From Ferrovibrio sp. (lineage in GTDB: Bacteria; Pseudomonadota; Alphaproteobacteria; Ferrovibrionales; Ferrovibrionaceae), in NCBI RefSeq assembly GCF_029255545.1, contig NZ_JANLJJ010000032.1, positions 1 through 51,578 on the forward strand: a DNA stretch of 51,578 nt, read 5' to 3'. A program made the position numbers and the translations under genes. Position 1 is the stretch's first letter. Each line of letters begins with the position of its first letter. A model generated the notes under the pieces. The model saw only the letters and a program-made list of their open reading frames with translations. It did no database searches and was not told the origin of the DNA. Positions 37,310-47,291 of this stretch are shown piece after piece.

Positions 37310-37438
37310 GCTGTCCTCGAATTGGCCCGCGCAACGTCGTGGGCGTTTGGAAATGTCTCCCCCAATTATGCCCGAACCGTGGCCGATTTGTCAGGAGCCG
37401 GACTTGCCGTTCCAGCTGTCGCGCGGCAAACTGCGGCC

Positions 37439-37852
37439 ATGAAACGTTTCCCGTTTTCTGCCGCTCTGGGGGGGGCTGTTCTGGCGGTCTTGCTGGCCGG
37501 TTGTTCCGGCACCGCGTCGGAACCCTATTATCTCGGCCGCTTCACGCCAGAAGATGTCGGGAAATACGAGCGGGGAGAAAGCCAGGTCGCCAACGACCCG
37601 CAGACCGGCCGGCCGTATTTTTCGGTCTGCTACAACAGTGCCCTGCATTCGGCCGAACAGGTCCGCGCCCTGGTGCGCAAACATTGCGCCGACCCGCAAT
37701 TGTGGAGAAACCGGACCGATCTGTATTCCTGCTCGCTGGCGGCTCCGGCGCGGGCGACCTACAGCTGCAGCGCGCTGAGCCGCACGGCCGAGGAAGCCCG
37801 GCCCAATCTGCTGCGCTCGGAGAGCTATACCGGCGCCATCAATCTCTACTGA
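37439..37852 (+). CDS. Small lipoprotein, function unknown
   Basis: A 137-residue protein with a lipoprotein signal that ends in AVLLAGC, so the mature form would have about 118 residues. Five cysteines lie in the mature part besides the lipidated one (SVCYNS, KHCADP, YSCSLA, YSCSAL are seen), which could form disulfides in the periplasm. I do not recognise the family. The start at 37439 gives the signal peptide; no clear ribosome site is seen. It is divergent from the SDR gene and convergent with ugpC. Confidence 0.68.
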   Translation: MKRFPFSAALGGAVLAVLLAGCSGTASEPYYLGRFTPEDVGKYERGESQVANDPQTGRPYFSVCYNSALHSAEQVRALVRKHCADPQLWRNRTDLYSCSLAAPARATYSCSALSRTAEEARPNLLRSESYTGAINLY

Positions 37853-37862
37853 ACGCCGGATT

Positions 37863-38936
37863 TCAGCCCGGCGTGGCGACGCGCAGGCCGCTTTCGCGGT
37901 CGAACAGATGCAGGCGTTCGATATCGATCACCAGGCCGGGGCGGGAATGGTCATGAAATCCGGCATGGCTCGGGACGCGGACCACCATTTCCTCGCCGGC
38001 GATCTTGCCATGCAGCAGGGTATCGGCGCCGAGTTCTTCCGCGACGTCGACATCGAGCTGCAGATGCGCCGTTTCGCCGGCCCGGGCGATCCGCAGGTTC
38101 TCAGGCCGGATGCCAAGGCTGTATTCGCCGGCAGGAACGGACCAGCCGGCCGGCAACGGCAGGATGACGTCATCGGTCAGTTTGGCCTGGCCGGTATCGA
38201 TGCGGCAGGTCAGGAAATTCATCGCTGGTGAGCCGATGAAGCCGCCGACATAGGTGGTGGCCGGATGGTTATAGACATCCTGCGGCGAGCCGATCTGGTC
38301 GGCGCGGCCCTGGTTCATCACCACCAGCCGGTCGGCCAGGGTCATGGCTTCCACCTGGTCATGCGTGACATAGACCGAGGTGACGCCAAGCTGCTGGTGC
38401 AGGCGCTTGATTTCCAGGCGCATCTGGACGCGCAGTTTGGCGTCGAGGTTCGACAGTGGCTCGTCGAACAGGAACACGCTCGGCTCGCGCACGATGGCGC
38501 GGCCCATGGCGACGCGCTGGCGCTGACCGCCTGACAATTCGCGCGGCTTGCGCTGCAGATAAGGTTGCAATTGCAGGATTTCGGCGGCCCGCTGCACCCG
38601 GGTCTCGATATCGGCCTTACTGCGACCGCGAATGCGCAGGCCGTAGGACATGTTCTCGTACACGCTCATATGCGGATAGAGCGCGTAGTTCTGGAACACC
38701 ATGGCGATGTCACGTTCGGCCGGCTCGATATTATTGACCACCCGGTCGCCGATCTGGATCGTGCCGTCGGTGATGGCTTCCAGGCCGGCGATCATCCGCA
38801 GCAGGGTCGACTTGCCGCAGCCCGACGGGCCGACGATGACGATGAACTCGCCATCCTTGATTTCCATGTCGACACCATGGATGGCTTTGACCGGACCGTA
38901 ATTCTTTTTCACGCCTTTCAGCGTCACTTTCGCCAT
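37863..38936 (-). CDS. ugpC: sn-Glycerol-3-phosphate ABC transporter ATPase
   Basis: A 357-residue CUT1-type ABC ATPase. Walker A is [18 protein letters not shown], the signature [14 protein letters not shown], Walker [13 protein letters not shown] and the H-loop [11 protein letters not shown]. The C-terminal ~120 residues form a TOBE-type regulatory domain. It is the last gene of ugpBAEC and starts 10 bases after ugpE. On its own it could be called MalK/UgpC-like; the neighbours make UgpC the best reading. Confidence 0.93.
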   Translation of the reverse strand: MAKVTLKGVKKNYGPVKAIHGVDMEIKDGEFIVIVGPSGCGKSTLLRMIAGLEAITDGTIQIGDRVVNNIEPAERDIAMVFQNYALYPHMSVYENMSYGLRIRGRSKADIETRVQRAAEILQLQPYLQRKPRELSGGQRQRVAMGRAIVREPSVFLFDEPLSNLDAKLRVQMRLEIKRLHQQLGVTSVYVTHDQVEAMTLADRLVVMNQGRADQIGSPQDVYNHPATTYVGGFIGSPAMNFLTCRIDTGQAKLTDDVILPLPAGWSVPAGEYSLGIRPENLRIARAGETAHLQLDVDVAEELGADTLLHGKIAGEEMVVRVPSHAGFHDHSRPGLVIDIERLHLFDRESGLRVATPG

Positions 38937-38945
38937 ATCGGGCGC

Positions 38946-39803
38946 TCACTTTTCCGTTTCAACAAGGCCTTTGACGAACCAGCGCTGCATCAGCACCACC
39001 ACGGCAACCGGCGGCAGCAGCGCCAGCACCGCCATACCCATGATCACCGGCCATTCGTAAAAGGCATCCGGCGCGCGGATCAGGCGGCCGATCGCGAGAA
39101 CGATGGTCTGGTATTTGTAGTCGGACGCGATCAGCAGCGGCCAGAGATACTGGTTCCAGCCGTAAATGAACTGGATCACGAACATGGCGGCGATGCTGGT
39201 GCGGCTCAACGGCACCAGCACGTCCCAGAAGAAGCGCATTGGTCCGGCGCCATCGATGCGGGCGGCTTCCAGCAGCTCGTCCGGCACGGTCATGAAGAAC
39301 TGGCGGAACAGGAAGGTGGCGGTGGCCGAGGCGATTAGCGGCAGGATCAGGCCGGTATAGGTATCGAGCAGGCCGAGATCGGCGACGATCTTGTAGGTCG
39401 GGATGATGCGCACCTCGACCGGCAGCATCAGGGTGATGAAGATCATCCAGAAAAAGATGTTCCGCAGCGGGAAGCGGAAATAGACGATGGCGAAGGCCGA
39501 CAGCAGCGAGATGATGATTTTTCCCACGGCGATCGAGATCGCCATGATGAAGCTGTTCATCAGCAGCACGATGGCCGGCGTGGCGCCGCTGACGCCAACC
39601 AGCTGCGGTCCGTCGAACAGGGCGCGCGCCGTGTTGGTGAGCAGTTCGGCGCCCGGCAGAAGCGGCATCGGCGTCTGCGACACGTCCTGGATCGTGTGCG
39701 AGGCTGCGATCACCGCGAGATAGATCGGGAAGGCGACGATGAAGATCGCCGCCAGCATGATCAGGTGGCCGACCGCATCGGCTATGGGGCGACGCTCGAT
39801 CAT
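38946..39803 (-). CDS. ugpE: sn-Glycerol-3-phosphate ABC transporter permease UgpE
   Basis: A 285-residue inner-membrane permease with six membrane segments and the ATPase-contacting EAA loop (DELLEAARIDGAGPMRFFWDVLVPLSRTS). The N-terminus starts [20 protein letters not shown], as in UgpE. Its ATG overlaps the ugpA stop (ATGA), so the two permeases are translated in step. Confidence 0.92.
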   Translation of the reverse strand: MIERRPIADAVGHLIMLAAIFIVAFPIYLAVIAASHTIQDVSQTPMPLLPGAELLTNTARALFDGPQLVGVSGATPAIVLLMNSFIMAISIAVGKIIISLLSAFAIVYFRFPLRNIFFWMIFITLMLPVEVRIIPTYKIVADLGLLDTYTGLILPLIASATATFLFRQFFMTVPDELLEAARIDGAGPMRFFWDVLVPLSRTSIAAMFVIQFIYGWNQYLWPLLIASDYKYQTIVLAIGRLIRAPDAFYEWPVIMGMAVLALLPPVAVVVLMQRWFVKGLVETEK

Positions 39804-40684
39804 CAGTAATGCACTTTGCGTTCAATATAACGGAACTGGATCACGGTCAGGCCGATCACGATGGCCATCAGGATCACCGACTGCGCGGCCGAGCCGCCGA
39901 GGTCCTGCGCTTCGAAGCCGTCATACCAGACCTTGTAGACAAGGATTTCTGTCGACTTCGCCGGGCCGCCGCGGGTCAGCGAATGGATCACGCCGAAGGT
40001 CTCGAAGAAGGCATAGACGACGTTGACGACGATCAGGAAGAACAGCGTCGGCGACAACATCGGCAGGATGATGGTCCAGAAGCGGCGGAACGGCTTGGCG
40101 CCGTCGATGGCGGCGGCCTCGATCAGCGATTTCGGGATCGCCTGCAGACCGGCCAGGAAAAACAGGAAATTGTAGGAGATCTGTTTCCAGGTGGCGGCGA
40201 CCACGACGACGAACATCGCCTGCCCGCCATTGAGATGGAAATTCCAGTCGACGCCCATCTGGGCCAGCAGCCAGGCAAACACGCCGGGACCCGGCAGGAA
40301 CACGAAACCCCACAACGCGCCGGCCACGGCAGGCGCCACGGCATAGGGCCAGATCAGCAGGGTCTTGTAGATCGTCGCGCCGCGGATCAACCGGTCGGCG
40401 GTAACCGCCAGCACCAGGGAGATACCCAGGCCCAGCGTGGTGACCAGCGTGCTGAACAGCGCGGTGATCTTGAAGGAGTTCAGGTAATAGTCGTCCTCGA
40501 ACAGGGCGGCGAAATTCTCCATCCCGACGAAATAGCTGCTGGTGCCGAAGGCGTCCTCGCGCAGGACCGACTGCACGACGGCCTGGCTGGCGGGCCAGAA
40601 GAAGAAGATCACGGTGATCGCAATCTGCGGGGCGACCAGCAGATACGGCAGGAACCGGTTATGAAAGACGACTCGTTTTTCCAT
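39803..40684 (-). CDS. ugpA: sn-Glycerol-3-phosphate ABC transporter permease UgpA
   Basis: A 293-residue permease with six membrane segments and an EAA loop ([29 protein letters not shown]). The open frame extends to 40807, but the ATG at 40684 ([17 protein letters not shown]) is the start and avoids translating through the preceding terminator-like hairpin. It is separated from ugpB by that hairpin, so its expression is probably lower than that of the binding protein. Confidence 0.93.
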   Translation of the reverse strand: MEKRVVFHNRFLPYLLVAPQIAITVIFFFWPASQAVVQSVLREDAFGTSSYFVGMENFAALFEDDYYLNSFKITALFSTLVTTLGLGISLVLAVTADRLIRGATIYKTLLIWPYAVAPAVAGALWGFVFLPGPGVFAWLLAQMGVDWNFHLNGGQAMFVVVVAATWKQISYNFLFFLAGLQAIPKSLIEAAAIDGAKPFRRFWTIILPMLSPTLFFLIVVNVVYAFFETFGVIHSLTRGGPAKSTEILVYKVWYDGFEAQDLGGSAAQSVILMAIVIGLTVIQFRYIERKVHY

Positions 40685-40695
40685 GGGATGCCATA

Positions 40696-40732
40696 GAAAA
40701 AGCCCGCACCTCGCAAAGTCAAGGCGCGGGCT
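40696..40732 (-). terminator. Terminator-like hairpin between ugpB and ugpA
   Basis: Read on the minus strand, a 10-bp stem (AGCCCGCGCC pairing with GGTGCGGGCT, one G-T pair) with a 12-base loop is followed by TTTTT. On the plus strand the arms are 40701-40710 and 40723-40732 and the A-run is 40696-40700. It lies inside the operon right after the ugpB stop, typical for partial termination that keeps the binding protein in excess. Confidence 0.8.
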
Positions 40733-40757
40733 TCCTTTCTCCTGAACTGTTAGGCCA

Positions 40758-42104
40758 TTACGACCGCTTGGTGTCGCGCTCGAACTGGCGGAGCAGGCGA
40801 TTGCCACGCTCCACGGCAGCGTCCAGCGCTTCCTTGGGCGACTTCTTGCCCGACCAGACGGCTTCCAGCTCCTCGTCCATCACGTCGCGGATCTGCACGA
40901 AGTTGCCCAGACGCAGGCCCTTGGAGTTCGGCGTCGGGGTCTTCAGCATCATCTGCTGCACCGAGGTATCGGTGCCCGGATTGGCGGCATAGAAGCCCTG
41001 CTGCTTGGTGGCTTCATACGACATCGGGGTGATCGGCAGGTAGCCGGTGTTCTTGTGCCACCAGACCTGGTTCTCGGTCGAGGCCAGGTAGTCGAAGAAC
41101 TGGGCAACGCCCTTGTAGTCTTCGGCCTTGTGCTTGCCCAGCACCCACAGCGAGGCGCCGCCGATGATCGAGTTCTGCGGCGCGCCCTGCACGTCGGAGT
41201 AATAGGGCAGCATCGAGATGCCCCACTTGAACTTCGCGCCACGGGCGAAGGTGGCGTAACCGGCCGAGCTTTCCATGTGGATCGCGCATTCGCCCGACAC
41301 GAACTTGGCATTGGCCTCGTTCTTGCGGCCGCCATACACCATCAGGCCTTCCTTCATCCAGTTGGCCAGGTTGGTGATGTGGCGCACATGCAGCGGGCTG
41401 TTGAATTTCAGCTCGGTGTCGAAGCCGTCGAAACCGTTGGCCTTGGTGGAGAAGGGCACGTTGTGCAGGGCGGAGAAATTCTCCAGCTGCACCCAGGTCT
41501 GCCAGTTGGACTGGAACGGGCAGGTGCTGCCCGAAGCCTTCAGCTTCTTCAGCATCGGCTCGAATTCCTGCCAGGTCTTCGGCGGCTTGTTGGGATCAAG
41601 GCCGGCCTTCTGGAAGGCGTCCTTGTTGTAATACATCACCGGCGTCGACGAGTTGAACGGGAAGGACAGCATCTTGCCGTCCGAGGTGCTGTAATAGCCG
41701 GTGACGGCCGAGATGTAGGAGCCCGGATCGAACTTGTAGCCGTTCTCCTGCATGAGCTGGTAGACCGGCTTGATCGCGGCGCGCGAGGCCATCATGGTGC
41801 CGGTGCCGACCTCGAAGACCTGCACGATATGCGGGCCCTTGCCGGCACGGAAAGCCGCCATGGCGGCGGTCAGGGTTTCCGGATAGCTGCCCTTGTTGAC
41901 AGCGACAAGCTTGTATTTGTCCTGGCCCTTGTTGAAGCCTGCGACAATTTCGTTGACCCGCTCGTTGAGAGCGCCGGTCATCGCGTGCCACCACTGGATC
42001 TCGATGCGATTTTCCTGCGCCTGCGCCGTAAGGCCGGTCACCGCAACGGCGGTGCCGGCAAGCAGCGCGAGCGCAAGGCGCGCGAGTTTCCCTGTCGATT
42101 TCAT
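40758..42104 (-). CDS. ugpB: sn-Glycerol-3-phosphate-binding periplasmic protein
   Basis: A 448-residue extracellular solute-binding protein, group 1. The signal peptide ([17 protein letters not shown], probable cleavage after AQA near residue 29) precedes [21 protein letters not shown], the UgpB-type beginning of the mature protein. [34 protein letters not shown] (residues ~72-105) also matches UgpB. The start at 42104 is chosen over 42134 because GGAGA lies eight bases upstream and the signal then begins correctly. It binds glycerol-3-phosphate or its diesters and heads the operon behind a Pho box. Confidence 0.94.
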   Translation of the reverse strand: MKSTGKLARLALALLAGTAVAVTGLTAQAQENRIEIQWWHAMTGALNERVNEIVAGFNKGQDKYKLVAVNKGSYPETLTAAMAAFRAGKGPHIVQVFEVGTGTMMASRAAIKPVYQLMQENGYKFDPGSYISAVTGYYSTSDGKMLSFPFNSSTPVMYYNKDAFQKAGLDPNKPPKTWQEFEPMLKKLKASGSTCPFQSNWQTWVQLENFSALHNVPFSTKANGFDGFDTELKFNSPLHVRHITNLANWMKEGLMVYGGRKNEANAKFVSGECAIHMESSAGYATFARGAKFKWGISMLPYYSDVQGAPQNSIIGGASLWVLGKHKAEDYKGVAQFFDYLASTENQVWWHKNTGYLPITPMSYEATKQQGFYAANPGTDTSVQQMMLKTPTPNSKGLRLGNFVQIRDVMDEELEAVWSGKKSPKEALDAAVERGNRLLRQFERDTKRS

Positions 42105-42194
42105 TGTGCTGTCTCCAATGCTAAAGAAATCCACCCTGAGTCGGGGAGGCCGACTTTTTTATGGCTCTTACGATGACGGGCACGCGTAAGATTT

Positions 42195-42212
42195 GTTACA
42201 GTTATATGACAA
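42195..42212 (-). promoter_or_regulatory. Pho box upstream of ugpB
   Basis: On the minus strand the 18 bases read TTGTCAT-ATAA-CTGTAAC, two 7-base direct repeats around a 4-base AT spacer, matching 16 of 18 positions of the PhoB consensus (CTGTCATAWAWCTGTCAY). It lies 91 bases before the ugpB ATG. ugp is a Pho-regulon operon in enterics, so control by phosphate starvation is expected here. Confidence 0.65.
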
Positions 42213-42219
42213 GGACCGG

Positions 42220-42954
42220 GTGTTGACCAAGCTTTATTCTTCTCCGATCGAAATCGGTGCCGACCGGCTGAAGGTCGGGAGCCACAGTTTCCCGTTTCTG
42301 GTCAAGCGTGATTCCCGGGCCCGCCGCATGCTGCTGCGGGTCATGCCACGGGATGGCGCCGTTGTCCTGGTGCTGCCGACTCGGGCAAGCCTGAAATCCG
42401 GGCAGAAATTCGTCACCGAGCAGGTCGACTGGATTCTGGCCCGCCAGGAAGAGCGCCCCGAGGTACAGCCCTGGCAGGATGGCGCCAACCTGCCGCTTTA
42501 TGGTGCGCCGCACATCATCCGGCATCGACCGGGCGCCCGTGGCGGCGTCTGGATCGAAGGTGGCGAAATTCATGTTGCCGGACAGGCCGAACACCTGCCG
42601 CGCCGGCTGCGCGACTGGCTGAAGCGGCGCGCGCGCGATGAATTCGGGGTTGCCGCAAGGGAAATGGCACAGGGAATCGGCCTCGCGGTGCGACGGGTGA
42701 CCGTGCGCGACACCCAGAGCCGCTGGGGCAGCTGCTCGGCCCATGGCAACCTGTCGTTTTCCTGGCGGCTGCTGCTGGCGCCACAACCTGTCGCCCGCTA
42801 TCTGGTGGCCCACGAGGTGGCGCATCTCAAGCACATGGATCACAGCGTTGCCTTCTGGCATCTCTGTGCCCAGCTGCTGGGCGGCGAAACCGAATTGCGC
42901 GCGGCGCGCGCCTGGCTGCGCCGTCACGGCGCCGCCCTGCATCTGCATGGCTGA
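42220..42954 (+). CDS. YgjP/SprT-like zinc metallopeptidase (DUF45)
   Basis: A 244-residue protein of the YgjP (M48-like, DUF45) family. The C-terminal domain has RDTQSRWGSCSAHGNLSFSWRL and the zinc motif VAHEVAHLKHMDHSVAFWHL (HExxH plus a downstream His). The N-terminal half includes RRMLLRVMPRDGAVVLVLP. Upstream codons in frame include TTG 42193, but AAGGA (42211-42215) points to GTG 42220 or TTG 42223, and a later start keeps the Pho box outside the gene. The precise start is unsettled. The cellular substrate is unknown. Confidence 0.85.
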   Translation: MLTKLYSSPIEIGADRLKVGSHSFPFLVKRDSRARRMLLRVMPRDGAVVLVLPTRASLKSGQKFVTEQVDWILARQEERPEVQPWQDGANLPLYGAPHIIRHRPGARGGVWIEGGEIHVAGQAEHLPRRLRDWLKRRARDEFGVAAREMAQGIGLAVRRVTVRDTQSRWGSCSAHGNLSFSWRLLLAPQPVARYLVAHEVAHLKHMDHSVAFWHLCAQLLGGETELRAARAWLRRHGAALHLHG

Positions 42955-42957
42955 CGC

Positions 42958-44178
42958 ATGAACACCTTCGGGCGCCCGCTGCCGCGCGACTCGACGGCCC
43001 TGGTGATCCTGCTCGGCTGCGCCACGGCCCTGGGGCCGCTCAGCACCGACATGTATCTGCCGTCGCTGCCCGCCCTGGCGACGATCTACGGCACCGATGC
43101 CGCTTCCGTGCAACTGACGCTGAGCGCCTTCCTGGCCGGCTTCGCGGTGACGCAGCTGATCTATGGCCCGGTTTCCGATCGCTTTGGCCGCCGGCCGGCC
43201 CTGTTGTTCGGCATTGCGCTGTTCACGCTGGCTTCGGTTGGCTGCGCCTTCGCGGCCAGCATCGAATGGCTGATCGGCTGGCGCTTCGTGCAGGCGCTGG
43301 GCGCCTGTTCCGGCGTGGTGCTGGGCCGCGCCATCGCCCGCGACCTGTTCGAAGGCGCCCATGCGGCCAGGGCGCTGTCGATGATGGCCATGGTGCTGGG
43401 CCTGACGCCGGCGGTGGCGCCGATCCTCGGCGGATATCTGCATGCCGGGTTCGGCTGGCAGGCGAATTTTCTCGCCATGGCGCTGGTCGGCTGCCTGCTC
43501 GGCGTCTGCGTGCTGGTCTTCCTGGCCGAGAGCAACCAGCGGCGCAATCCCACCGCCACCCACGTGCGGCCGATGCTGCGCAATTTCGGCACCCTGATCC
43601 GGCATCCGCGCTATCGCGGCTATGTGCTCTGCGTGGCGTTTTCCTATGGCGGGATGTTTTCCTTTATTTCCGGCTCGTCGTTCACGCTGATCCAGGTCTT
43701 CGGCGTCAGCGAAACCATATTTGGCTATTGTTTCTCGCTGATCGTGTTCGGCTATCTCTGCGGCGGTTTCCTCGGCACACGGCTCACCCTGCGGCTTGGC
43801 GTCGACCGCATGCTCGGCGTCGGCGCCGCCTGCTGCGCGCTGGGCGGCATCGGCATGGCGCTGCTGCAAAGCTGGGCCTGGGCGAATGGCCTCGACTGGC
43901 ACTGGTTCAGCCTGATCGGCCCGATGATGCTGTTCACCATGGGGCTGGGCCTCACCATGCCGCAGGGCCAGGCCGGCGCGCTGCAGCCGTTTCCGCATAT
44001 GGCCGGCAGCGCCGCCTCGCTGATGGGGTTCGTGCAGATGAGCGTCGGCGCCATAGCCGGCATTTTTGTCGGCCATGCCCTGAACGAAACATCGCTGCCC
44101 CTGAGCTGGACCGTGGCCGCGATGGGCCTGGCGACGCTGCTGTCGTGGCTGCTGATCGTGCGCCGCCGCGCCGCGTGA
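42958..44178 (+). CDS. Bcr/CflA-family multidrug exporter (MFS)
   Basis: A 406-residue major-facilitator transporter with about 12 membrane segments. The Bcr/CflA hallmark near the N-terminus is ALGPLSTDMYLPSLPALA, followed by the MFS loop GPVSDRFGRRPALLFG and the second-half motif RAIARDLFEGAHAARALSMM. It should export drugs or small metabolites by proton exchange. It begins four bases after the metallopeptidase stop, so the two are probably co-transcribed. Substrate cannot be read from the sequence. Confidence 0.92.
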   Translation: MNTFGRPLPRDSTALVILLGCATALGPLSTDMYLPSLPALATIYGTDAASVQLTLSAFLAGFAVTQLIYGPVSDRFGRRPALLFGIALFTLASVGCAFAASIEWLIGWRFVQALGACSGVVLGRAIARDLFEGAHAARALSMMAMVLGLTPAVAPILGGYLHAGFGWQANFLAMALVGCLLGVCVLVFLAESNQRRNPTATHVRPMLRNFGTLIRHPRYRGYVLCVAFSYGGMFSFISGSSFTLIQVFGVSETIFGYCFSLIVFGYLCGGFLGTRLTLRLGVDRMLGVGAACCALGGIGMALLQSWAWANGLDWHWFSLIGPMMLFTMGLGLTMPQGQAGALQPFPHMAGSAASLMGFVQMSVGAIAGIFVGHALNETSLPLSWTVAAMGLATLLSWLLIVRRRAA

Positions 44179-44184
44179 AGCGGT

Positions 44185-45222
44185 TTAAGGGCTCAGCTTG
44201 CTGAGCAGCCAGCTGCTGATCCGGCTGATCACGCCCGGATCGACGTCGCCTTCGAACCCCGGGTCCTTGTCACCCTGCAGCGGTTTCAGGTTGTGGCTGG
44301 TGCGCGGCAGGATGATCAGGGCATGGTCGTCCGGTTCACGCTTCTGCAGGGCTTTGTCCAGGCTGAGGGCGTCGCGTTCCGCCGAGACCTGGATATCGGC
44401 GTCGCCCTGAATCAGCAGCACGGGTCCTTTGTATTGCTGTACCCTGGCGGCCGGGTCGATGCGCATCAGCGATTGCCAGAACGGGCCGATGTAAAATGGA
44501 TATAAACCGGCCAGGCCCGCCGGAATTTTGTCGGGCACCTTGCCTGTATCGCGGATGGTCAGCGTGATGCGCTTGTTCTCGGCCAGGAAGGACTTGCGCT
44601 GGCCCGGCGGAACTTTCTGCTCGGCGAGCAGCCGCTGCAACTGGTCCTGCAGCACCGAATCCATTGTCCGGCCTGGCGTCGCGGCCAGGATCAGGGCCTG
44701 CGGCCTTTCCGCGTCCACCAGCCGGGTGGCGAGATCGAGGGCGACCAGCCCACCCTCGGAATGGCCGAACAGGCCGGCCTTGCCGGAATCCACCACGGCC
44801 TGGGCACGCAGGAAGGCATAGGCGGCATAGGCGTCGTCGACGAAACGGCCCCAGTCGAAATAGGCGGCATAATCGTCCTGGCTGGCGGGTCTGCCGCCGG
44901 CATTGGCATGCATGCCGCGCTTGTCGTAGCGCAGCGTGGCGATGCCATTCTGTGCCAGGCCTTCGGCGACCTGGCGCAGCAGGTCGGTGCGCAATACTGG
45001 CGGCTGGTTGCCGTCGCGGTCGGTCGGCCCGCTGCCCTGTACCAGCACCAGCCCCGGCACCTTGAAGGTGACGCCAGCCGGAATCGTCAGCGTGCCGGCC
45101 AGCGTCGTGCCGTCGCCGGATGTGATGCTGACCTGCTGGTTGATCACGCTGTCTGCCGCCGTTGCCGAGGCCGGGGACAACAGCAGGCCGGCGACCAGAC
45201 AGCAAAGGATATGGCGCCTCAT
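44185..45222 (-). CDS. Secreted alpha/beta hydrolase
   Basis: A 345-residue protein with a signal peptide (about residues 1-23, ending SASATAA-like) and an alpha/beta-hydrolase fold. GLVLVQGSGPTDRDGNQ holds the oxyanion region, LRYDKRGMHANAGG follows, and GLFGHSEGGLVALDLATRL carries the nucleophile Ser in GHSEG. Near the C-terminus VLLIQGDADIQVSAE supplies the acid and PRTSHNLKPLQ the His. Its start overlaps the class A PBP stop (ATGA), so it is translated with it and may act on wall or envelope esters, which is inference. The open frame runs on to 47415 through PBP sequence, but that is a shadow. Confidence 0.85.
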   Translation of the reverse strand: MRRHILCCLVAGLLLSPASATAADSVINQQVSITSGDGTTLAGTLTIPAGVTFKVPGLVLVQGSGPTDRDGNQPPVLRTDLLRQVAEGLAQNGIATLRYDKRGMHANAGGRPASQDDYAAYFDWGRFVDDAYAAYAFLRAQAVVDSGKAGLFGHSEGGLVALDLATRLVDAERPQALILAATPGRTMDSVLQDQLQRLLAEQKVPPGQRKSFLAENKRITLTIRDTGKVPDKIPAGLAGLYPFYIGPFWQSLMRIDPAARVQQYKGPVLLIQGDADIQVSAERDALSLDKALQKREPDDHALIILPRTSHNLKPLQGDKDPGFEGDVDPGVISRISSWLLSKLSP

Positions 45223-47291
45223 TGTTGCACCGGCTGTGGTCCGACCTGCCAGATCATCTGCGGCTCGCCCTGCGATGTCGAGGGCGGCGGTGCAGCCGGT
45301 TCGATCACCGTGCGTGGCGGCGGCGGTACCGCCGCCTGTGCCGGGGCGACCGGAGCGGTGCTGCCGCCGAACTGGCGCATGATGCGATCCCACAGGGAAG
45401 GCAGGCTGAAGCTGCGGCTGGGCGCCTGTGGCAACTCGCTGACCGGCCGGCCCTTCAGGGCATCGTTCATGAAGCTGCGCCAGATCTGTGCCGGCAGGCC
45501 GCTGCCGCTGACCTTCTTCGTTGGCGAATTGTCGTCGTTGCCCACCCACACGGCGGCCACCAGGTCTGGCGTGTAGCCGACGAACCAGGCATCGCGGTAA
45601 TCCGAGGTCGTGCCGGTCTTGCCTGCCGCCGGGCGGCCGATCCCCGCTGCCCGCCCGGTGCCGGTGGCGATCACGCCGCGCAGCAGGTCGTTCAGCTCGC
45701 CCAGCGGCTCGCCGGCGATCATATGGGCATAGGCGCCGCCGGTATCGCGGCGGAACAGCACGGCATTGTGGTGGTCGCGGATCTCCAGCACGCCATAGGG
45801 CTGCACGGCATAGCCGCCATTGGCGAAGGCGGCATAGGCGGCGGTGAGTTCCAGCACGCCGACCTCGAAGGCGCCCAGCGCCAGCGAGGGATGCGGTTTG
45901 AGGTCGCTGGTGATGCCAAGCCGGCGCGCGGTCTCGATCACCCTGTCGCGGCCGACCCGCTCGGAAACCTGCACGGCAACCGTATTGATCGAGCGTGCCA
46001 CCGCTTCGCCCAGCGTCATGCTGCCATGATACTGGCCGTCGTAATTGCGCGGCTTCCAGTTGCCGATCTCGATCGGCCCGTCGACGAACTGATCGTCGGC
46101 ATGCAGGCCCTGCTCCAGCGCGGTGAGGAAGACGATCGGTTTGAAAGCCGAGCCGGGCTGGCGGCGCGCCTGGGTGGCGCGGTTGAAGGGGCTGTCGAGA
46201 TAGTCGCGGCCGCCGACCATGGCGCGCACTGCGCCATCGGGCGCCAGCGCCACCAGGGCGGCCTGGTCGACATCCAGCTTTCCGGCGTCGCGATCCATCA
46301 GCGTATCGACGGCGCGTTCGGCATTGCCCTGCAGACGGCCATCCAGCGTGGTGTAGACAGTGAGGTCGGCATGGTCGCGACCGACCAGCTGATACACTTC
46401 GTCGATCACCCAGTCGGCGAAATAGCGGGCGTTGGGCAGCGGCAGGCGCGAACGGGCTAGCTGCGTGGGCTTCGCAATCGCCTTCTCGGCCGCATCCGCC
46501 GTGATGAAGCCGGCATCGGCCATGTTGCGCAGCACCTGCGCGCCGCGCGCCTGGGCCGATTTGATATTGCCGGTCGGCGCCAGTTTCGATGGCGCTTTCA
46601 GCAGGCCGACCAGCATGGCCGCTTCGCCCAGGGAGAGTTTGCTCGCCGGCTTGTCGAAATAGCGTTGCGCGGCGGCCTCCACGCCATAGGCGCCGGCGCC
46701 GAAATAGACGCGGTTGAGATACATCTCCAGGATCTGCTCCTTGGAGAAGCGCTGCTCCAGCCTGAAGGCCAGCATCAGTTCCTGCACCTTGCGCTTCAGC
46801 GTGCGGTCGCGCTCCAGGAACACGTTCTTGGCCAGCTGCTGCGTCAGCGTCGAGCCGCCCTGCACCACGCGGCCGGCACGCAGGTTGGCGAAGCTGGCGC
46901 GCGCCAGGCCGATCGGGTCGATGCCGAAATGCGAATAGAAGCGGCGGTCCTCGGTGGCGATCAGGGCCTGGGGCAGGTGGGCCGGCAGGTTTTTCAGCGC
47001 CTGATGCTCGCCATAGAGGTCGCCATAGGTGGCCAGCACCATGCCGTCGGCGGCCTTCAGGGTCACCGAACTGCGGCGCTCGACGATATAGAGGTCGTCG
47101 AAATCCGGCAGGTCGTAGGCATACCAGGCAAACAGGGCGCCGCCGGCGACCAGGCCCCAGATGCCGGCCAGCAGGCCAAGACGGGCCAGGCGGGCCAGCC
47201 AGCCCATGGGCCGGCCCGAAGGTGCCGCGCGCCGCTTGCGGCTGGCGGTGGAGGAGGATTTGGCAGCGGTACGGCGGGGCGGACGGGCCAT
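45219..47291 (-). CDS. Class A penicillin-binding protein, PBP1A/1B-like
   Basis: A 690-residue bifunctional peptidoglycan synthase. A basic N-terminal tail and one membrane segment (residues ~32-55) precede the GT51 domain with TEDRRFYSHFGID and GGSTLTQQLAKNVFLERDRTLKRKVQE (46813-46863). The transpeptidase domain has SAFK in GSAFKPIVFLTALEQG, SIN in RSINTVAVQ and KTG in AGKTGTTSDYRDAWF. The C-terminal ~60 residues are Pro/Ala-rich. It is an addition to the elongasome PBP2 at 9797. The ribosome site before the ATG is weak. Confidence 0.94.
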   Translation of the reverse strand: MARPPRRTAAKSSSTASRKRRAAPSGRPMGWLARLARLGLLAGIWGLVAGGALFAWYAYDLPDFDDLYIVERRSSVTLKAADGMVLATYGDLYGEHQALKNLPAHLPQALIATEDRRFYSHFGIDPIGLARASFANLRAGRVVQGGSTLTQQLAKNVFLERDRTLKRKVQELMLAFRLEQRFSKEQILEMYLNRVYFGAGAYGVEAAAQRYFDKPASKLSLGEAAMLVGLLKAPSKLAPTGNIKSAQARGAQVLRNMADAGFITADAAEKAIAKPTQLARSRLPLPNARYFADWVIDEVYQLVGRDHADLTVYTTLDGRLQGNAERAVDTLMDRDAGKLDVDQAALVALAPDGAVRAMVGGRDYLDSPFNRATQARRQPGSAFKPIVFLTALEQGLHADDQFVDGPIEIGNWKPRNYDGQYHGSMTLGEAVARSINTVAVQVSERVGRDRVIETARRLGITSDLKPHPSLALGAFEVGVLELTAAYAAFANGGYAVQPYGVLEIRDHHNAVLFRRDTGGAYAHMIAGEPLGELNDLLRGVIATGTGRAAGIGRPAAGKTGTTSDYRDAWFVGYTPDLVAAVWVGNDDNSPTKKVSGSGLPAQIWRSFMNDALKGRPVSELPQAPSRSFSLPSLWDRIMRQFGGSTAPVAPAQAAVPPPPRTVIEPAAPPPSTSQGEPQMIWQVGPQPVQQ

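Noticed and set aside
42202-44076. Minus-strand 624-residue open frame opposite the metallopeptidase and exporter genes
   Set aside because: Composition is Gln/His/Gly/Ala-rich as expected for antisense of high-GC membrane genes; the plus-strand frames carry clear motifs.
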